Assembly (NCBI RefSeq): GCF_030695125.1
Contig: NZ_JAUYTP010000006.1
Location: 1 to 64,000 of the forward strand
Length of the DNA stretch: 64,000 nt
Reading direction: 5' to 3'
From: Allobosea sp.
Lineage (GTDB): Bacteria > Pseudomonadota > Alphaproteobacteria > Rhizobiales > Beijerinckiaceae
Shown: piece by piece, positions 8,697 to 17,324 of the stretch
Layout of the letters: every line of letters begins with the position of its first letter
How positions within the stretch are numbered: position 1 is the first letter of the stretch
The notes under the pieces: generated by a model
Database searches by the model: none
The model's input: only the letters and a program-made list of their open reading frames with translations
What the model was told of the DNA's origin: nothing
Made by a program: the position numbers and the translations under genes

Positions 8697-9308
8697 TCAG
8701 CGCTCGGTGACGGCGAGCTTGGCGCCCAGCGCCACGAAGGCGGCGGCGAAGCCCCGCCGCAGCCAGGCCATCACCGCCGGCCGCGTCACCACCTTGTCGC
8801 GCATCGCCGCCGCGAACAGGCCGTAGAGCGCGAAGACCACGAAGGTCATCGCCATGAACACACCTGACAGCTCCAGCATCCGCGCCAGCGGGGCCGCTTC
8901 GCCGGCCGCGATGAACTGCGGCAGGAAGGCGACGAAGAAGATCGAGAGCTTGGGGTTGAGCACATTGATCGCGACGCCGTCGCGCAGCACCCGCCAGGCC
9001 GAGCGCGGATCGGCCTTGGCCTCGACGCTCAGCGCGCCATGCTCCTGCAGCGTCTGCCAGGCCATGAACAAGAGATAGGCGACGCCGGCATATTTCACGA
9101 GGGCGAAGGCGAGCGCGCTGGCATGCAGCAACGCCGCCAGCCCCAGCATCGCCGCCAGCAGATGCGGCACGATCCCCAGCGTGCAGGCAAACGCCGCGAG
9201 CAGGCTCGCCCGAGAGCCCCGGGTAAGCCCCGCGGCGATGGTGTAGATCGCGCCGGTACCGGGCGAGGCCACGACGATCAGCGAGGTCAGCAGGAATTCG
9301 GGCGACAT
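8697..9308 (-). CDS. LysE/RhtB-family amino-acid exporter
   Basis: 203-residue, six-helix inner-membrane exporter. Starts MSPEFLLTSLIVVASPGTGAIYTIAAGLTRG, the conserved RhtB/LysE N-terminus. ATG 9308 is preferred over the open upstream extension because GGAGG is correctly spaced and the length fits the family. First gene of a probable two-gene unit with the YjbQ gene, and divergent from the ArsR gene. Substrate unknown. Confidence 0.92.
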   Translation of the reverse strand: MSPEFLLTSLIVVASPGTGAIYTIAAGLTRGSRASLLAAFACTLGIVPHLLAAMLGLAALLHASALAFALVKYAGVAYLLFMAWQTLQEHGALSVEAKADPRSAWRVLRDGVAINVLNPKLSIFFVAFLPQFIAAGEAAPLARMLELSGVFMAMTFVVFALYGLFAAAMRDKVVTRPAVMAWLRRGFAAAFVALGAKLAVTER

Positions 9309-9401
9309 GGCGGTGGCCTCCGCGGAGCAGCGGCCAGCAAGCCGCAGGGCGGCCGTCAGATCAAGCCCCGCCATCACAGCCCTTGATGGACGCCAATGAT
9401 C

Positions 9402-9421
9402 ACTTAGGCATTGACCTAAGT
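9402..9421. promoter_or_regulatory. Palindromic operator of the ArsR/SRPBCC operon
   Basis: ACTTAGG (9402-9408) and CCTAAGT (9415-9421), perfect 7-bp arms around 6 bp, 24 bp before the regulator start. The position fits an ArsR-type autoregulatory site. Confidence 0.7.
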
Positions 9422-9445
9422 ATCGATCTGCGCTTGGATCGTCCC

Positions 9446-9790
9446 ATGTCCGCGACGCCCCCCACCCTCGACGACACCTTCCGTGCGCTGGCCGATCCGA
9501 CGCGGCGCGCGGTGGTGCAGGCGCTGGGTCGGGGGCCGGCCTCGGTCAGCGAACTCGCCCGGCCCTTCGAGATGGCGCTGCCGAGCTTTCTCCAGCACCT
9601 CAAGGTCCTGGAGGAAACCGGGCTCGTCACCACCGCCAAGACCGGGCGCGTGCGCACCTGCTCCCTGCGCAGCGAACCTCTGGCCGCCGCCGAAACCTGG
9701 CTGGAGGCGCAGCGCAGCCTCTGGACGCTGCGCCTCGACCGGCTCGACGCCCTGGTCCTGCAACTGAAGAACGACGAGGAACGCCCATGA
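9446..9790 (+). CDS. ArsR-family transcriptional regulator
   Basis: 114-residue winged-helix regulator: DDTFRALADPTRRAVVQAL and recognition region MALPSFLQHLKVLEETGLV. It lacks the cysteine metal box of ArsR/SmtB sensors, as usual for copies paired with SRPBCC proteins. The upstream in-frame ATG at 9383 would place the operator inside the gene, so ATG 9446 is chosen. Its stop overlaps the next start (ATGA). Confidence 0.9.
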   Translation: MSATPPTLDDTFRALADPTRRAVVQALGRGPASVSELARPFEMALPSFLQHLKVLEETGLVTTAKTGRVRTCSLRSEPLAAAETWLEAQRSLWTLRLDRLDALVLQLKNDEERP

Positions 9791-10269
9791 CGACCCTGCC
9801 CGCCGCCGCCTTCGACCCGGCGCTCGATCTCGAGCTCAAGCGCGAGGTCGCGGTGCCGCCGCATCTGGTCTGGCGCGCCTGGACCGAGCCAGCGCTGCTC
9901 CAGCAATGGTTCACGCCCGCCCCCTGGCGCACCACACTATGCGAGATCGACCTGCGCCCCGGCGGCAGGTTCCGCACCGTGATGGAGGGCCCCGATGGCG
10001 AGAAGCACGACAACACCGGCTGCTTTCTCGCCATCGTGCCCGAAAAGCTCCTCGTCTTCACCGATGCGCTTGGCCCCGGCTACCGCCCGGTTGGCTCCGG
10101 CTTCATGACGGCCTCGATCGCCATCGAACCGACCGCGACCGGAACGCTCTACACGGCCCGCGCCCTGCACAAGGACGAGGCCGGCCGCAAGCAGCACGAG
10201 GAGATGGGCTTCCAGCAGGGCTGGGGCACCGCGCTGGATCAGCTGGTGGCGCTGGTGAAGGGGATGTGA
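9787..10269 (+). CDS. SRPBCC/AHSA1 domain protein
   Basis: 160-residue START-like domain protein: LKREVAVPPHLVWRAWTEPALLQQWFTP and DLRPGGRFRTVMEGPDG are typical of the AHSA1-like ligand-binding group. Function unknown, probably binds or modifies a hydrophobic small molecule under control of the coupled ArsR regulator. Starts in an ATGA overlap with the upstream gene. Confidence 0.92.
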   Translation: MTTLPAAAFDPALDLELKREVAVPPHLVWRAWTEPALLQQWFTPAPWRTTLCEIDLRPGGRFRTVMEGPDGEKHDNTGCFLAIVPEKLLVFTDALGPGYRPVGSGFMTASIAIEPTATGTLYTARALHKDEAGRKQHEEMGFQQGWGTALDQLVALVKGM

Positions 10270-10433
10270 GGCGCAAGCTCCCGCACCGCCTCCGGCCACC
10301 GATGGTCGCCGGCGTCCCGCTCGCCCGGCGGTCACGATCCCAAACTGTCGAAAATGCCACCGACGTTTGACGCGAGACCTCACCGCCGCCCCCAGCACGC
10401 TGCCTGCCATTTCGAGTGTGCCGTCGAGGGCGG

Positions 10434-10580
10434 CTAAGATGACTCGCCGACACCGTCCGTCGCCGTGCTGCCGGTATCACTCGCGGCGACGGGCTGTTGC
10501 TGTAGTTTCTGAGTCTCGGCCTTTGCCCGCGCCGCCTGCACCGCCGCTTCGATCTCCGCCAGATCAGGCTTGTCGATCAT
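10434..10580 (-). CDS. Possible 48-residue hypothetical protein
   Basis: A short frame MIDKPDLAEIEAAVQAARAK... with an amphipathic helix then a polar tail. It lies in the 437-bp gap between the SRPBCC gene and the beta-propeller gene, where I see nothing else. No good ribosome site precedes it, so it may be chance or a remnant. Confidence 0.3.
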   Translation of the reverse strand: MIDKPDLAEIEAAVQAARAKAETQKLQQQPVAASDTGSTATDGVGESS

Positions 10581-10706
10581 CGCCGCCGCCCGTGAACAGC
10601 CTCATGCTGCCATCATCTGGAGCCGGAGAATAGGCGGGCCCCCAAAACCCCGTTGGCTGGAGTCGGATGTAGAAATACTATTGGCAAAGCGACGGAGGAC
10701 AGCCGG

Positions 10707-11714
10707 ATGCAATACGCCTTCATCTGTTTGGCTCTTTGGCTCTTTGCCGCTCCGCCTATGGCATGGGCCAGCGACATCAATCCGATCTGGCGGGCCAATG
10801 TCGATGCCGCGTCAGCCAACTCCGTCGAATATGGCGGCAATGGCAAGACGCTGCTCGTCGCCGGCGTGCGCGGCGAGATTACGCTCTGGACTGTGGGCGA
10901 GGCCAAACCGCGCCTGCGTTACCTGGGATCGGCTCCCGGCATTCTGGCGGCGCGTTTCGCCGATGGCGGCCGGACGGTCGCGGCGCTCGGCCAGTGGGAC
11001 CGCAAGCTCTGGCGCTGGCAGGCCGCCACGGCGGCGCCGCTTCCGGCGATCGATCTCGGGTCAGTGATCGGCGCCGACGAACTGCCGATCCGGTTCGATG
11101 TCGATGATACCGGCATGCTCGGCTTCGTGGCGAGCCACGTGGCACTGCATCTGATCGCCCTCGACGGTCGCGCACCGCCGCGTCGCATCGCAGCTCCGGA
11201 GGCCGAACGTCCCCTCCGTGGCGCCGCCCTCGCGCCGGACGGCCTTTCGGTCTGCGCGATCGACGCCAAGAGTCGAATCCATTGCTACCGCACGGGCAAT
11301 GGCCAACTCATCGCATCCTTGACCTACGAACTGGACGAGGGCCTGCAATCTGTCGCGCTCTCGCGTGATGGCGGGCTCGCGGCCGGAAACGCGAAAGGCT
11401 ATATCGCCCGCTGGAAGAGCGCGACGGGCGGTTTCATCGGCACGGCCGGCCCCGGCGAGATCGCCTCGCCCGCCAATGCAGTGGCGACATTCCCGAGTAG
11501 GGTTTTCGTCGCAGTCGGCCGTTACGACGGCAGGATCTTCGTCTTTTCGCCCGACCTGGCCAATCGCGCCCCGATCATCGAACTGCTGGGTGCGAAAAGC
11601 CCCGTCAAAATGATCGCCATCAACGCCGCAGGACAGCTCGCCGCGGCGGCAGGCCAGGAACTCGTCGTCTGGGACGTCGCGACGGAACTTGCCAGGCGCG
11701 GCGCGAAACCCTGA
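10707..11714 (+). CDS. Exported WD40-like beta-propeller protein
   Basis: 335 residues. A signal peptide (MQYAFICLALWLFAAPPMAWAS) is followed by repeats of WD40/YVTN type, for example GGNGKTLLVAGVRGEITLW and ALSRDGGLAAGNAKGYIARW, ending LVVWDVA. Likely periplasmic scaffold or binding protein; no partner is adjacent. ATG 10707 follows GGAGGACAGCCGG, better than the in-frame ATG at 10653, and opens the signal peptide. Confidence 0.8.
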   Translation: MQYAFICLALWLFAAPPMAWASDINPIWRANVDAASANSVEYGGNGKTLLVAGVRGEITLWTVGEAKPRLRYLGSAPGILAARFADGGRTVAALGQWDRKLWRWQAATAAPLPAIDLGSVIGADELPIRFDVDDTGMLGFVASHVALHLIALDGRAPPRRIAAPEAERPLRGAALAPDGLSVCAIDAKSRIHCYRTGNGQLIASLTYELDEGLQSVALSRDGGLAAGNAKGYIARWKSATGGFIGTAGPGEIASPANAVATFPSRVFVAVGRYDGRIFVFSPDLANRAPIIELLGAKSPVKMIAINAAGQLAAAAGQELVVWDVATELARRGAKP

Positions 11715-11746
11715 TCGCGCCGCCATTCGGATCGCAGACGTCCACC

Positions 11747-13789
11747 TCAGTTGTCCAGGAAGCTCCTGAGCTTCCGGCTCCGGCTCGGATGCTTCAGCTT
11801 CCGGAGCGCCTTCGCCTCGATCTGGCGGATGCGCTCGCGGGTGACGCTGAACTGCTGGCCGACCTCTTCAAGCGTGTGGTCGGTGTTCATGCCGATGCCG
11901 AAGCGCATGCGCAGCACGCGCTCCTCGCGCGGGGTGAGCGACGCCAGCACGCGGGTCGTCGTCTCCCGCAGGTTTGACTGGATCGCAGCGTCGATCGGCA
12001 GGATCGCGTTCTTGTCCTCGATGAAGTCGCCGAGATGGCTGTCTTCCTCGTCGCCGATCGGGGTCTCCAGCGAGATCGGCTCCTTGGCGATCTTGAGGAC
12101 CTTGCGCACCTTCTCCAGCGGCATGGCCAGCTTCTCGGCCAGTTCTTCAGGCGTCGGCTCGCGGCCGATCTCGTGCAGCATCTGGCGCGAGGTCCGCACG
12201 ATCTTGTTGATCGTCTCGATCATGTGGACGGGGATGCGGATCGTGCGGGCCTGGTCGGCGATCGAGCGGGTGATCGCCTGGCGGATCCACCATGTGGCAT
12301 AGGTCGAGAACTTGTAGCCGCGGCGGTACTCGAACTTATCGACCGCCTTCATCAGGCCGATATTGCCTTCCTGGATCAGGTCGAGGAACTGCAGGCCGCG
12401 ATTGGTATATTTCTTGGCGATCGAGATCACGAGGCGCAGATTGGCCTCGATCATCTCCTTCTTCGCCTGACGCGCCTCGCGCTCGCCCTTCTGGACCATC
12501 AGCACGATCTTGCGGAACTCCTGGATTTCCAGGCCGGTCTCGGAGGCCAGCGTATGGATGTCCTCGCGCAGGCTCTTGATCCGGTCGAGTTCGGCGCCGA
12601 CGAAGTCGCGCCAGCCGCGCGAGCCGAGCTTGGAGACGCGCAGGACCCATTTCGGGTCGAGCTCGCCGCCGACATGCTGCTTGAGGAAGTCCTCGCGGCC
12701 GACGCCATAGCTCTCGGCCAGGCGCAGCAGACGCGTCTCATGCCCGATCAGGCGCTTGTTGATGTCGTAGAGCTGCTCGACCAGCGCCTCGATGCGGTTG
12801 TTGTTGAGCGAGAGCGACTTCACCGCGGTGATGATGTCGTCCTTGAGCTTCTTGTATTTGCGATCCTGCGAGGGCGAGAGCTTGGTGTTCTCCAGCCGGT
12901 TGGCGATGTCCTGGTCCTGCAGGCGGCGCAGCTTCTTGTAGTTGTCGGCGATCGAATCGAACGTCTCCAGCACGCGCGGCTTGAGCTCGGCCTCCATGGC
13001 CGAGAGCGAGACGTTGTTCTCCATGTCGTCGTCGTCGAGATCGGGCGGCAGCTCGCCTTCGGGCGTCTCGCCCTCGGCCGCGGCCGGGCCGCCCTCGGTC
13101 GGCTCCCCGCCTTCGCCGCCCTCGCCGGGCAGCTGCGTCGGATTCTTGCCGTCGGGGCCGGCATAGGTCGCCTCGAGATCGATTATGTCGCGCAGCAGGA
13201 CCTTGGCTTCGTTGAGCTCGTCGCGCCAGATGATGATCGCCTGGAAGGTCAGCGGGCTCTCGCAGAGCCCGGCGATCATCGCCTCGCGGCCGGCCTCGAT
13301 GCGCTTGGCGATGGCGATTTCGCCCTCGCGGGAGAGCAGCTCGACCGAGCCCATCTCGCGCAGATACATCCGCACCGGATCGTCGGTGCGCTCGGTCGGC
13401 TCGAGATTGCGCTTGACCTCGACGGGCAGGGCCGAGCGCGAGGCGTCGACCAGATCGCCGCCCTCGGCCTCTTCCTCGTCGGCGCCATTGGTGCCGGTGC
13501 GCGCCGCGGCGCGCTCCTCGCCCGAGGCTTCCGGGTCCTCGTTGTCGACGACGTTGATGCCCTGCTCGCTGAGCTGGCCGAGCACGTCCTCGATCTGCTC
13601 GGAGGTGAACTCCTCCGAGGGCAGGACTTCGTTCAGTTCGTCATAGGTGACATAGCCGCGCTTCTTGGCGAGCTTGATCATCCGCCTGACGGCCTGATCC
13701 GTCAGATCGAGCAACGGTCCATCGGAGGTCGCAGGCGCTTCCGGCGCGACCTGATCGGTCTTGTCCCGTTCGCTCGTTTTCGTCGCCAT
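11747..13789 (-). CDS. rpoD: Primary RNA polymerase sigma factor RpoD
   Basis: 680-residue housekeeping sigma-70. Region 1.1 ([26 protein letters not shown]), region 1.2 ([21 protein letters not shown]), an acidic non-conserved insert (about residues 205-255, rich in Glu/Gly/Asp), region 2 ([20 protein letters not shown]) and region 4.2 ([21 protein letters not shown]) are all intact. ATG 13789 is chosen; a TTG codon directly before it could also serve. Follows dnaG on the same strand after 206 bp, the usual alphaproteobacterial order. Confidence 0.98.
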   Translation of the reverse strand: MATKTSERDKTDQVAPEAPATSDGPLLDLTDQAVRRMIKLAKKRGYVTYDELNEVLPSEEFTSEQIEDVLGQLSEQGINVVDNEDPEASGEERAAARTGTNGADEEEAEGGDLVDASRSALPVEVKRNLEPTERTDDPVRMYLREMGSVELLSREGEIAIAKRIEAGREAMIAGLCESPLTFQAIIIWRDELNEAKVLLRDIIDLEATYAGPDGKNPTQLPGEGGEGGEPTEGGPAAAEGETPEGELPPDLDDDDMENNVSLSAMEAELKPRVLETFDSIADNYKKLRRLQDQDIANRLENTKLSPSQDRKYKKLKDDIITAVKSLSLNNNRIEALVEQLYDINKRLIGHETRLLRLAESYGVGREDFLKQHVGGELDPKWVLRVSKLGSRGWRDFVGAELDRIKSLREDIHTLASETGLEIQEFRKIVLMVQKGEREARQAKKEMIEANLRLVISIAKKYTNRGLQFLDLIQEGNIGLMKAVDKFEYRRGYKFSTYATWWIRQAITRSIADQARTIRIPVHMIETINKIVRTSRQMLHEIGREPTPEELAEKLAMPLEKVRKVLKIAKEPISLETPIGDEEDSHLGDFIEDKNAILPIDAAIQSNLRETTTRVLASLTPREERVLRMRFGIGMNTDHTLEEVGQQFSVTRERIRQIEAKALRKLKHPSRSRKLRSFLDN

Positions 13790-13995
13790 CAATCAGCGCT
13801 CCGCACTCTCGCGCCGCTACGGCTTCGATGAAGCCATCCGCAGACGCATAAAAGGGCGGCGCGGCCGCAGGTCCGGCGCGCTCACCCCACCCAAATCACA
13901 CAGGCGACATGGCACTGCTCATCGTTGATGAACCGTAAACCACTTTGCCGACCCACGCGCACGCGACGAGGCGGGGCACCGGGGCACTCTTGCAC

Positions 13996-15909
13996 TCAAT
14001 CTCCGGACATCGCCTCCGTCCCCTCGATCGTCTCGAGGCGAGCTTTGACGTCCTTGATCCAGGCGAAATGGGCTTCGGTCGCTTCGTCAGCCAATGCGCG
14101 CTCGGCTGCCTTCAGCTCGCTATGTAGCGTCCGCGCACGATGATGCAAGACAATAGCCTGACGAATTGAGTCAAAAACCGATTCAGGATCAGCCGCTTGC
14201 GCGAGTTTCAGCCGCTCGGCGGGGCCCGTCACCGCCAGCAATTGCGCCTGCGCCTCCTGCACGCGCGGCTGTTCGAGACGGATCGCCAGAGCCTGCTCGT
14301 CGAGAATGCCCTCCATTGCGGCATCGAGCAGCGCCTGCCGGAAGCGTTCGGCGGCGGTGCCGTCCAGCGAGAGATCGGCGATTTCGTCGGCGCAGCGCAG
14401 GATCAGCGCGGGGTGGCTCGCCAGCGCCAGCAGGATGAAGGCCTCGCGCTTATCCTCGCCGCGTCCACGCGCCATCATGCGCGAGCCGGTGAGCTGGCTC
14501 GACGCCGTGAGCAGCCCGGTCGCCCAGGGCGCTGGTTGCTGGAAGCCGCCCCTGAACCCGCCGCGACCGCCCGCCCCCTGCCCGCGTCCGCGCGGATAGC
14601 CGCCGCTGTTCCGGCCCCGCTCCGTGCGCGCCGGAGCGGCGCTGGCGAAGAGCTGCGCCAGCCGCTCCTCCATCTCGCGGCGATAATGCTTGCGCGTCGT
14701 CTCGTCGCGGATCTGGCCGAGCGGCTCCTTCAGCCGGCGCTCGAAGGCGGCACGGCGCTCGGGCGTGTCGAGCGGGCCGGCCTCGACCTCGCGCGTCCAC
14801 AGCATGTCGACCAGCGGCCGCGCCGCACCCAGAACCTCGGCGATCGCTGCCTTGCCGCCCGAACGCGCCAGATCGTCGGGGTCCTGCCCCTCGGGCAGCA
14901 GCGCGAAGGACAGCGACTTGCCGGGCTCCAGCAGCGGCAGGGCGATGTCGATGGCGCGGCTGGCCGCCTTGCGCCCGGCCTTGTCGCCATCGAGGCAGAT
15001 CACCGGTTCGTCCGCCATGCGCCAGAGCAGCGTCAGCTGGTCCTCGGTCAAGGCCGTGCCGAGCGGGGCGACCGTCTGCGGGAAACCGGCGAGCGCCATG
15101 GCGATGACGTCGACATAGCCCTCGACCACGATCGCCTGGCCGGTGTCATGAGCGGCCTTGCGGGCGTTGTGGTGGTTGAACAGCAGCGAGCCCTTGTGGA
15201 AGAGCGGCGTCTCCGGCGAGTTCAGGTACTTGGCCGAGACCTCGGCGCTCATCGCCCGCCCGCCGAAAGCGACAGGTCGCCCGCGCGAATCGTGGATCGG
15301 GAACATGATGCGGTCGCGGAAGCGGTCATAGGGCACGGCGATCTCGTCGCCATGCACGAGCAGGCCTGCCTCCATCATCAGCTCGGCCGAGACGCCCTTC
15401 CCCGCGAGATGGTCGCGCAGCGCAAACCGATCGGCCGGGCCATAGCCGATCCGGAAGCGCGTCCGCGCCTCGCCGTCGAGCCCGCGCGAGGCGAGATAGC
15501 GCCGTGCAGACCCACCCCGATCCCCGGTCAGCTCCGCCTCGAAAAAGCGCGCCGCGAGCTCCACCACCTCATGCAGGCCCTTGCGGCGCTCCTCCTGGAC
15601 CTGCGCTTCCTGCGTGATCTTGGGCAGCGTGACGCCAGCTTCGGCCGCGAGCTTCTCGACGGCCTCGGGGAAGGACAACCCTTCCGTCTCCATCACGAAT
15701 TTGAAGATGTCGCCGTTCTTGCCCGACGAGAAATCGAAGAACGAGGCCTTCTGGTCATTGACGAAGAAGGACGGCGTCTTCTCGGCGTTGAAGGGCGATA
15801 GCCCTTTCCACTCGCGGCCCGCCTTGGCGAGGCGCACGCGCTTGCCCACGACCGCCGAGACCGGCAGCCGCGCCTTGATTTCTTCGAGAATGGAGGGCGG
15901 GAACTTCAT
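13996..15909 (-). CDS. dnaG: DNA primase DnaG with degenerate zinc-binding domain
   Basis: 637 residues; synthesises RNA primers at the replication fork. The TOPRIM core is intact (VVEGYVDVIAMALAGF, then VICLDGDKAGRKAASRA) and the C-terminal helicase-binding region is present. In the N-terminal zinc ribbon the usual CPFH and CFGCG ligands read SPFN and DFSSG (about residues 38-62), so no zinc ligands remain, although EKTPSFFV is conserved. A Gly/Arg-rich linker (about 430-460) precedes the C-terminal domain. Upstream of rpoD on the same strand, divergent from vapBC. Confidence 0.97.
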   Translation of the reverse strand: MKFPPSILEEIKARLPVSAVVGKRVRLAKAGREWKGLSPFNAEKTPSFFVNDQKASFFDFSSGKNGDIFKFVMETEGLSFPEAVEKLAAEAGVTLPKITQEAQVQEERRKGLHEVVELAARFFEAELTGDRGGSARRYLASRGLDGEARTRFRIGYGPADRFALRDHLAGKGVSAELMMEAGLLVHGDEIAVPYDRFRDRIMFPIHDSRGRPVAFGGRAMSAEVSAKYLNSPETPLFHKGSLLFNHHNARKAAHDTGQAIVVEGYVDVIAMALAGFPQTVAPLGTALTEDQLTLLWRMADEPVICLDGDKAGRKAASRAIDIALPLLEPGKSLSFALLPEGQDPDDLARSGGKAAIAEVLGAARPLVDMLWTREVEAGPLDTPERRAAFERRLKEPLGQIRDETTRKHYRREMEERLAQLFASAAPARTERGRNSGGYPRGRGQGAGGRGGFRGGFQQPAPWATGLLTASSQLTGSRMMARGRGEDKREAFILLALASHPALILRCADEIADLSLDGTAAERFRQALLDAAMEGILDEQALAIRLEQPRVQEAQAQLLAVTGPAERLKLAQAADPESVFDSIRQAIVLHHRARTLHSELKAAERALADEATEAHFAWIKDVKARLETIEGTEAMSGD

Positions 15910-16026
15910 CGCTTTCTATGTGGGCGCAGGGCGGCCGAAAGCCAATCGCCGATATGGCGGGAGACCGGTTTGTTGGCGCAATCCACAGCCGCATGATAAA
16001 GAAAGAGCGGCAAAAGGAAGATCGCC

Positions 16027-16302
16027 ATGGCCCTCAACATCAAGGATCCGGAGACGGAGAAGGCCGTGCGGACGCTGGCCAAGCGCCGCGGCCTCAGCCT
16101 GACCGAGGCCGTGCGTCAGGCCGTCAGCAGCGAACTCGGCAAGGACGAGTTGTCCGGGGACGAGAAGGCGAGACGGATCGCGGAGAGCAAACTCTGGTTG
16201 GCGGAATTTTATAAGAAATACGACATCAAGCCGGCCGAGCGGTCGCTGACCAAGGATGAGATGGACGATATCATCGGCTATGACGAGAACGGCATGTGGT
16301 GA
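16027..16302 (+). CDS. vapB: VapB-type antitoxin
   Basis: 91-residue antitoxin of the PSK/VapB group: MALNIKDPETEKAVRTLAKRRGLSLTEAVRQAV is a ribbon-helix-helix DNA-binding segment, and the C-terminal half would wrap the toxin. ATG 16027 is preceded by AAGGAAGA. Its stop overlaps the vapC start. The module is divergent from dnaG, sharing a 117-bp intergenic region. Confidence 0.9.
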   Translation: MALNIKDPETEKAVRTLAKRRGLSLTEAVRQAVSSELGKDELSGDEKARRIAESKLWLAEFYKKYDIKPAERSLTKDEMDDIIGYDENGMW

Positions 16303-16688
16303 AGATTGTCGTCGATAGCTCGGTCATCATTGCCATCCTGACGCATGAAAGCGATGCCGAGGCCTGGCTCGGGCAACTCGCTTCAGCATCAGGTCTTTGC
16401 ATCTCTGCGGTCAATGCGCTTGAGACTCGCATCGTATTGGAGATGGGCAGGAGGCTCGATCGCGCACGCTTCGACGACCTGCTGAGCAGATGGAAGATCG
16501 ACATCGTCCCTTTCGACGAAGCCCTCTCCGACCTTGCCTTCGAAGCCTACCGTCGCTTCGGCAAGGGCCGCCATCCGGCCAGGCTCAACATGGGTGATTG
16601 CGCCGCCTATGCGCTGGCGCAGGCACGCGGCTGGCCGCTGCTGTTCAAGGGCGAGGATTTTGCCCTGACGGATATCGAGCGAGCTTGA
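16299..16688 (+). CDS. vapC: VapC-type PIN-domain toxin
   Basis: 129-residue PIN ribonuclease. Acidic site residues are visible: D in VVDSSVIIAIL, E in NALETRIVL and D in NMGDCAAYALA, with the final FKGEDF acidic motif. GTG 16299 overlaps the antitoxin stop (GTGA) and gives the family start (V)KIVVDSSV; a second GTG at 16296 is possible. Predicted to cleave RNA, probably initiator or other tRNA in homologues. Confidence 0.92.
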   Translation: MKIVVDSSVIIAILTHESDAEAWLGQLASASGLCISAVNALETRIVLEMGRRLDRARFDDLLSRWKIDIVPFDEALSDLAFEAYRRFGKGRHPARLNMGDCAAYALAQARGWPLLFKGEDFALTDIERA

Positions 16689-16709
16689 GCCCGCTCGACG
16701 CCGGCAACC

Positions 16710-17171
16710 TCACCCCGCCAGCGCAGCCTTCACCAGCCCGCTCGCCTTGCCGAAATCCATCTGGCCGGCATAGTTCGCGCGCAGGATCGCGATGACCTTG
16801 CCCATGTCCTTGACCGAGGCCGCGCCGCTTTCGGCGACCGCGGCTGCGATGGCGGCCTGCACCTCGTCGTCGGACATCTGCTTGGGCATGTAGCCCGCGA
16901 TCACCTCGACCTCGGCGCGCTCGCCGGCGGCGAGTTCGGGGCGGCCGTTGGCGTCGTAGATCGCGATCGATTCCTGGCGCTGCTTGATCATCTTCTGCAG
17001 CAGGGCGAGCACCTCGTCGGGCGTGGTCTCGGGCTTGCCCAGCCCGCGCGCCTCGATGTCCTTGTCCTTCAGGGCCGAGGTGATCAGACGGATGGTCGAG
17101 ACCTTGCCCTTCTCGCCGGCCTTCATCGCCTCCTTGAGATCGGCCGTGAAGCGCTCGCGCAGATTGGTCAT
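16710..17171 (-). CDS. GatB/YqeY domain protein
   Basis: 153-residue YqeY-like protein, related to the tail domain of amidotransferase GatB: LRERFTADLKEAMKAGEK and SVKDMGKVIAILRANYAGQMDFGKAS. Thought to bind tRNA or assist amidation; role unproved. Divergent from carA across 153 bp, convergent with vapC. Confidence 0.93.
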   Translation of the reverse strand: MTNLRERFTADLKEAMKAGEKGKVSTIRLITSALKDKDIEARGLGKPETTPDEVLALLQKMIKQRQESIAIYDANGRPELAAGERAEVEVIAGYMPKQMSDDEVQAAIAAAVAESGAASVKDMGKVIAILRANYAGQMDFGKASGLVKAALAG

Positions 17172-17225
17172 GGTGAACTTTCCTTTTTATCCGCAGGCTC
17201 GGCGCCTGCCTTGATTGACGGCATG

Positions 17226-17252
17226 GGAGCGCGTCTTTAAGGCTCGCGCTCC
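17226..17252. promoter_or_regulatory. Inverted repeat in carA leader
   Basis: GGAGCGCG (17226-17233) and CGCGCTCC (17245-17252), perfect 8-bp arms with an 11-bp AT-richer centre containing TCTTTAA, 72 bp upstream of carA. A similar element lies 67 bp before carB. It could be an RNA hairpin or an operator. Confidence 0.45.
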
Positions 17253-17324
17253 AGACGACGGCGAGCGAAACCGCTGCCGCCCATGCATTGCCGCAGCTCG
17301 CGCGGCCTGGACCGAGACATAGAC

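Noticed and set aside
12035..13831. 598-codon plus-strand frame opposite rpoD
   Set aside because: Antisense shadow of rpoD, Leu/Ala/Arg/Asp-rich without motifs.
14197..15801. 534-codon plus-strand frame opposite dnaG
   Set aside because: Antisense shadow of dnaG without ribosome site or recognisable domains.
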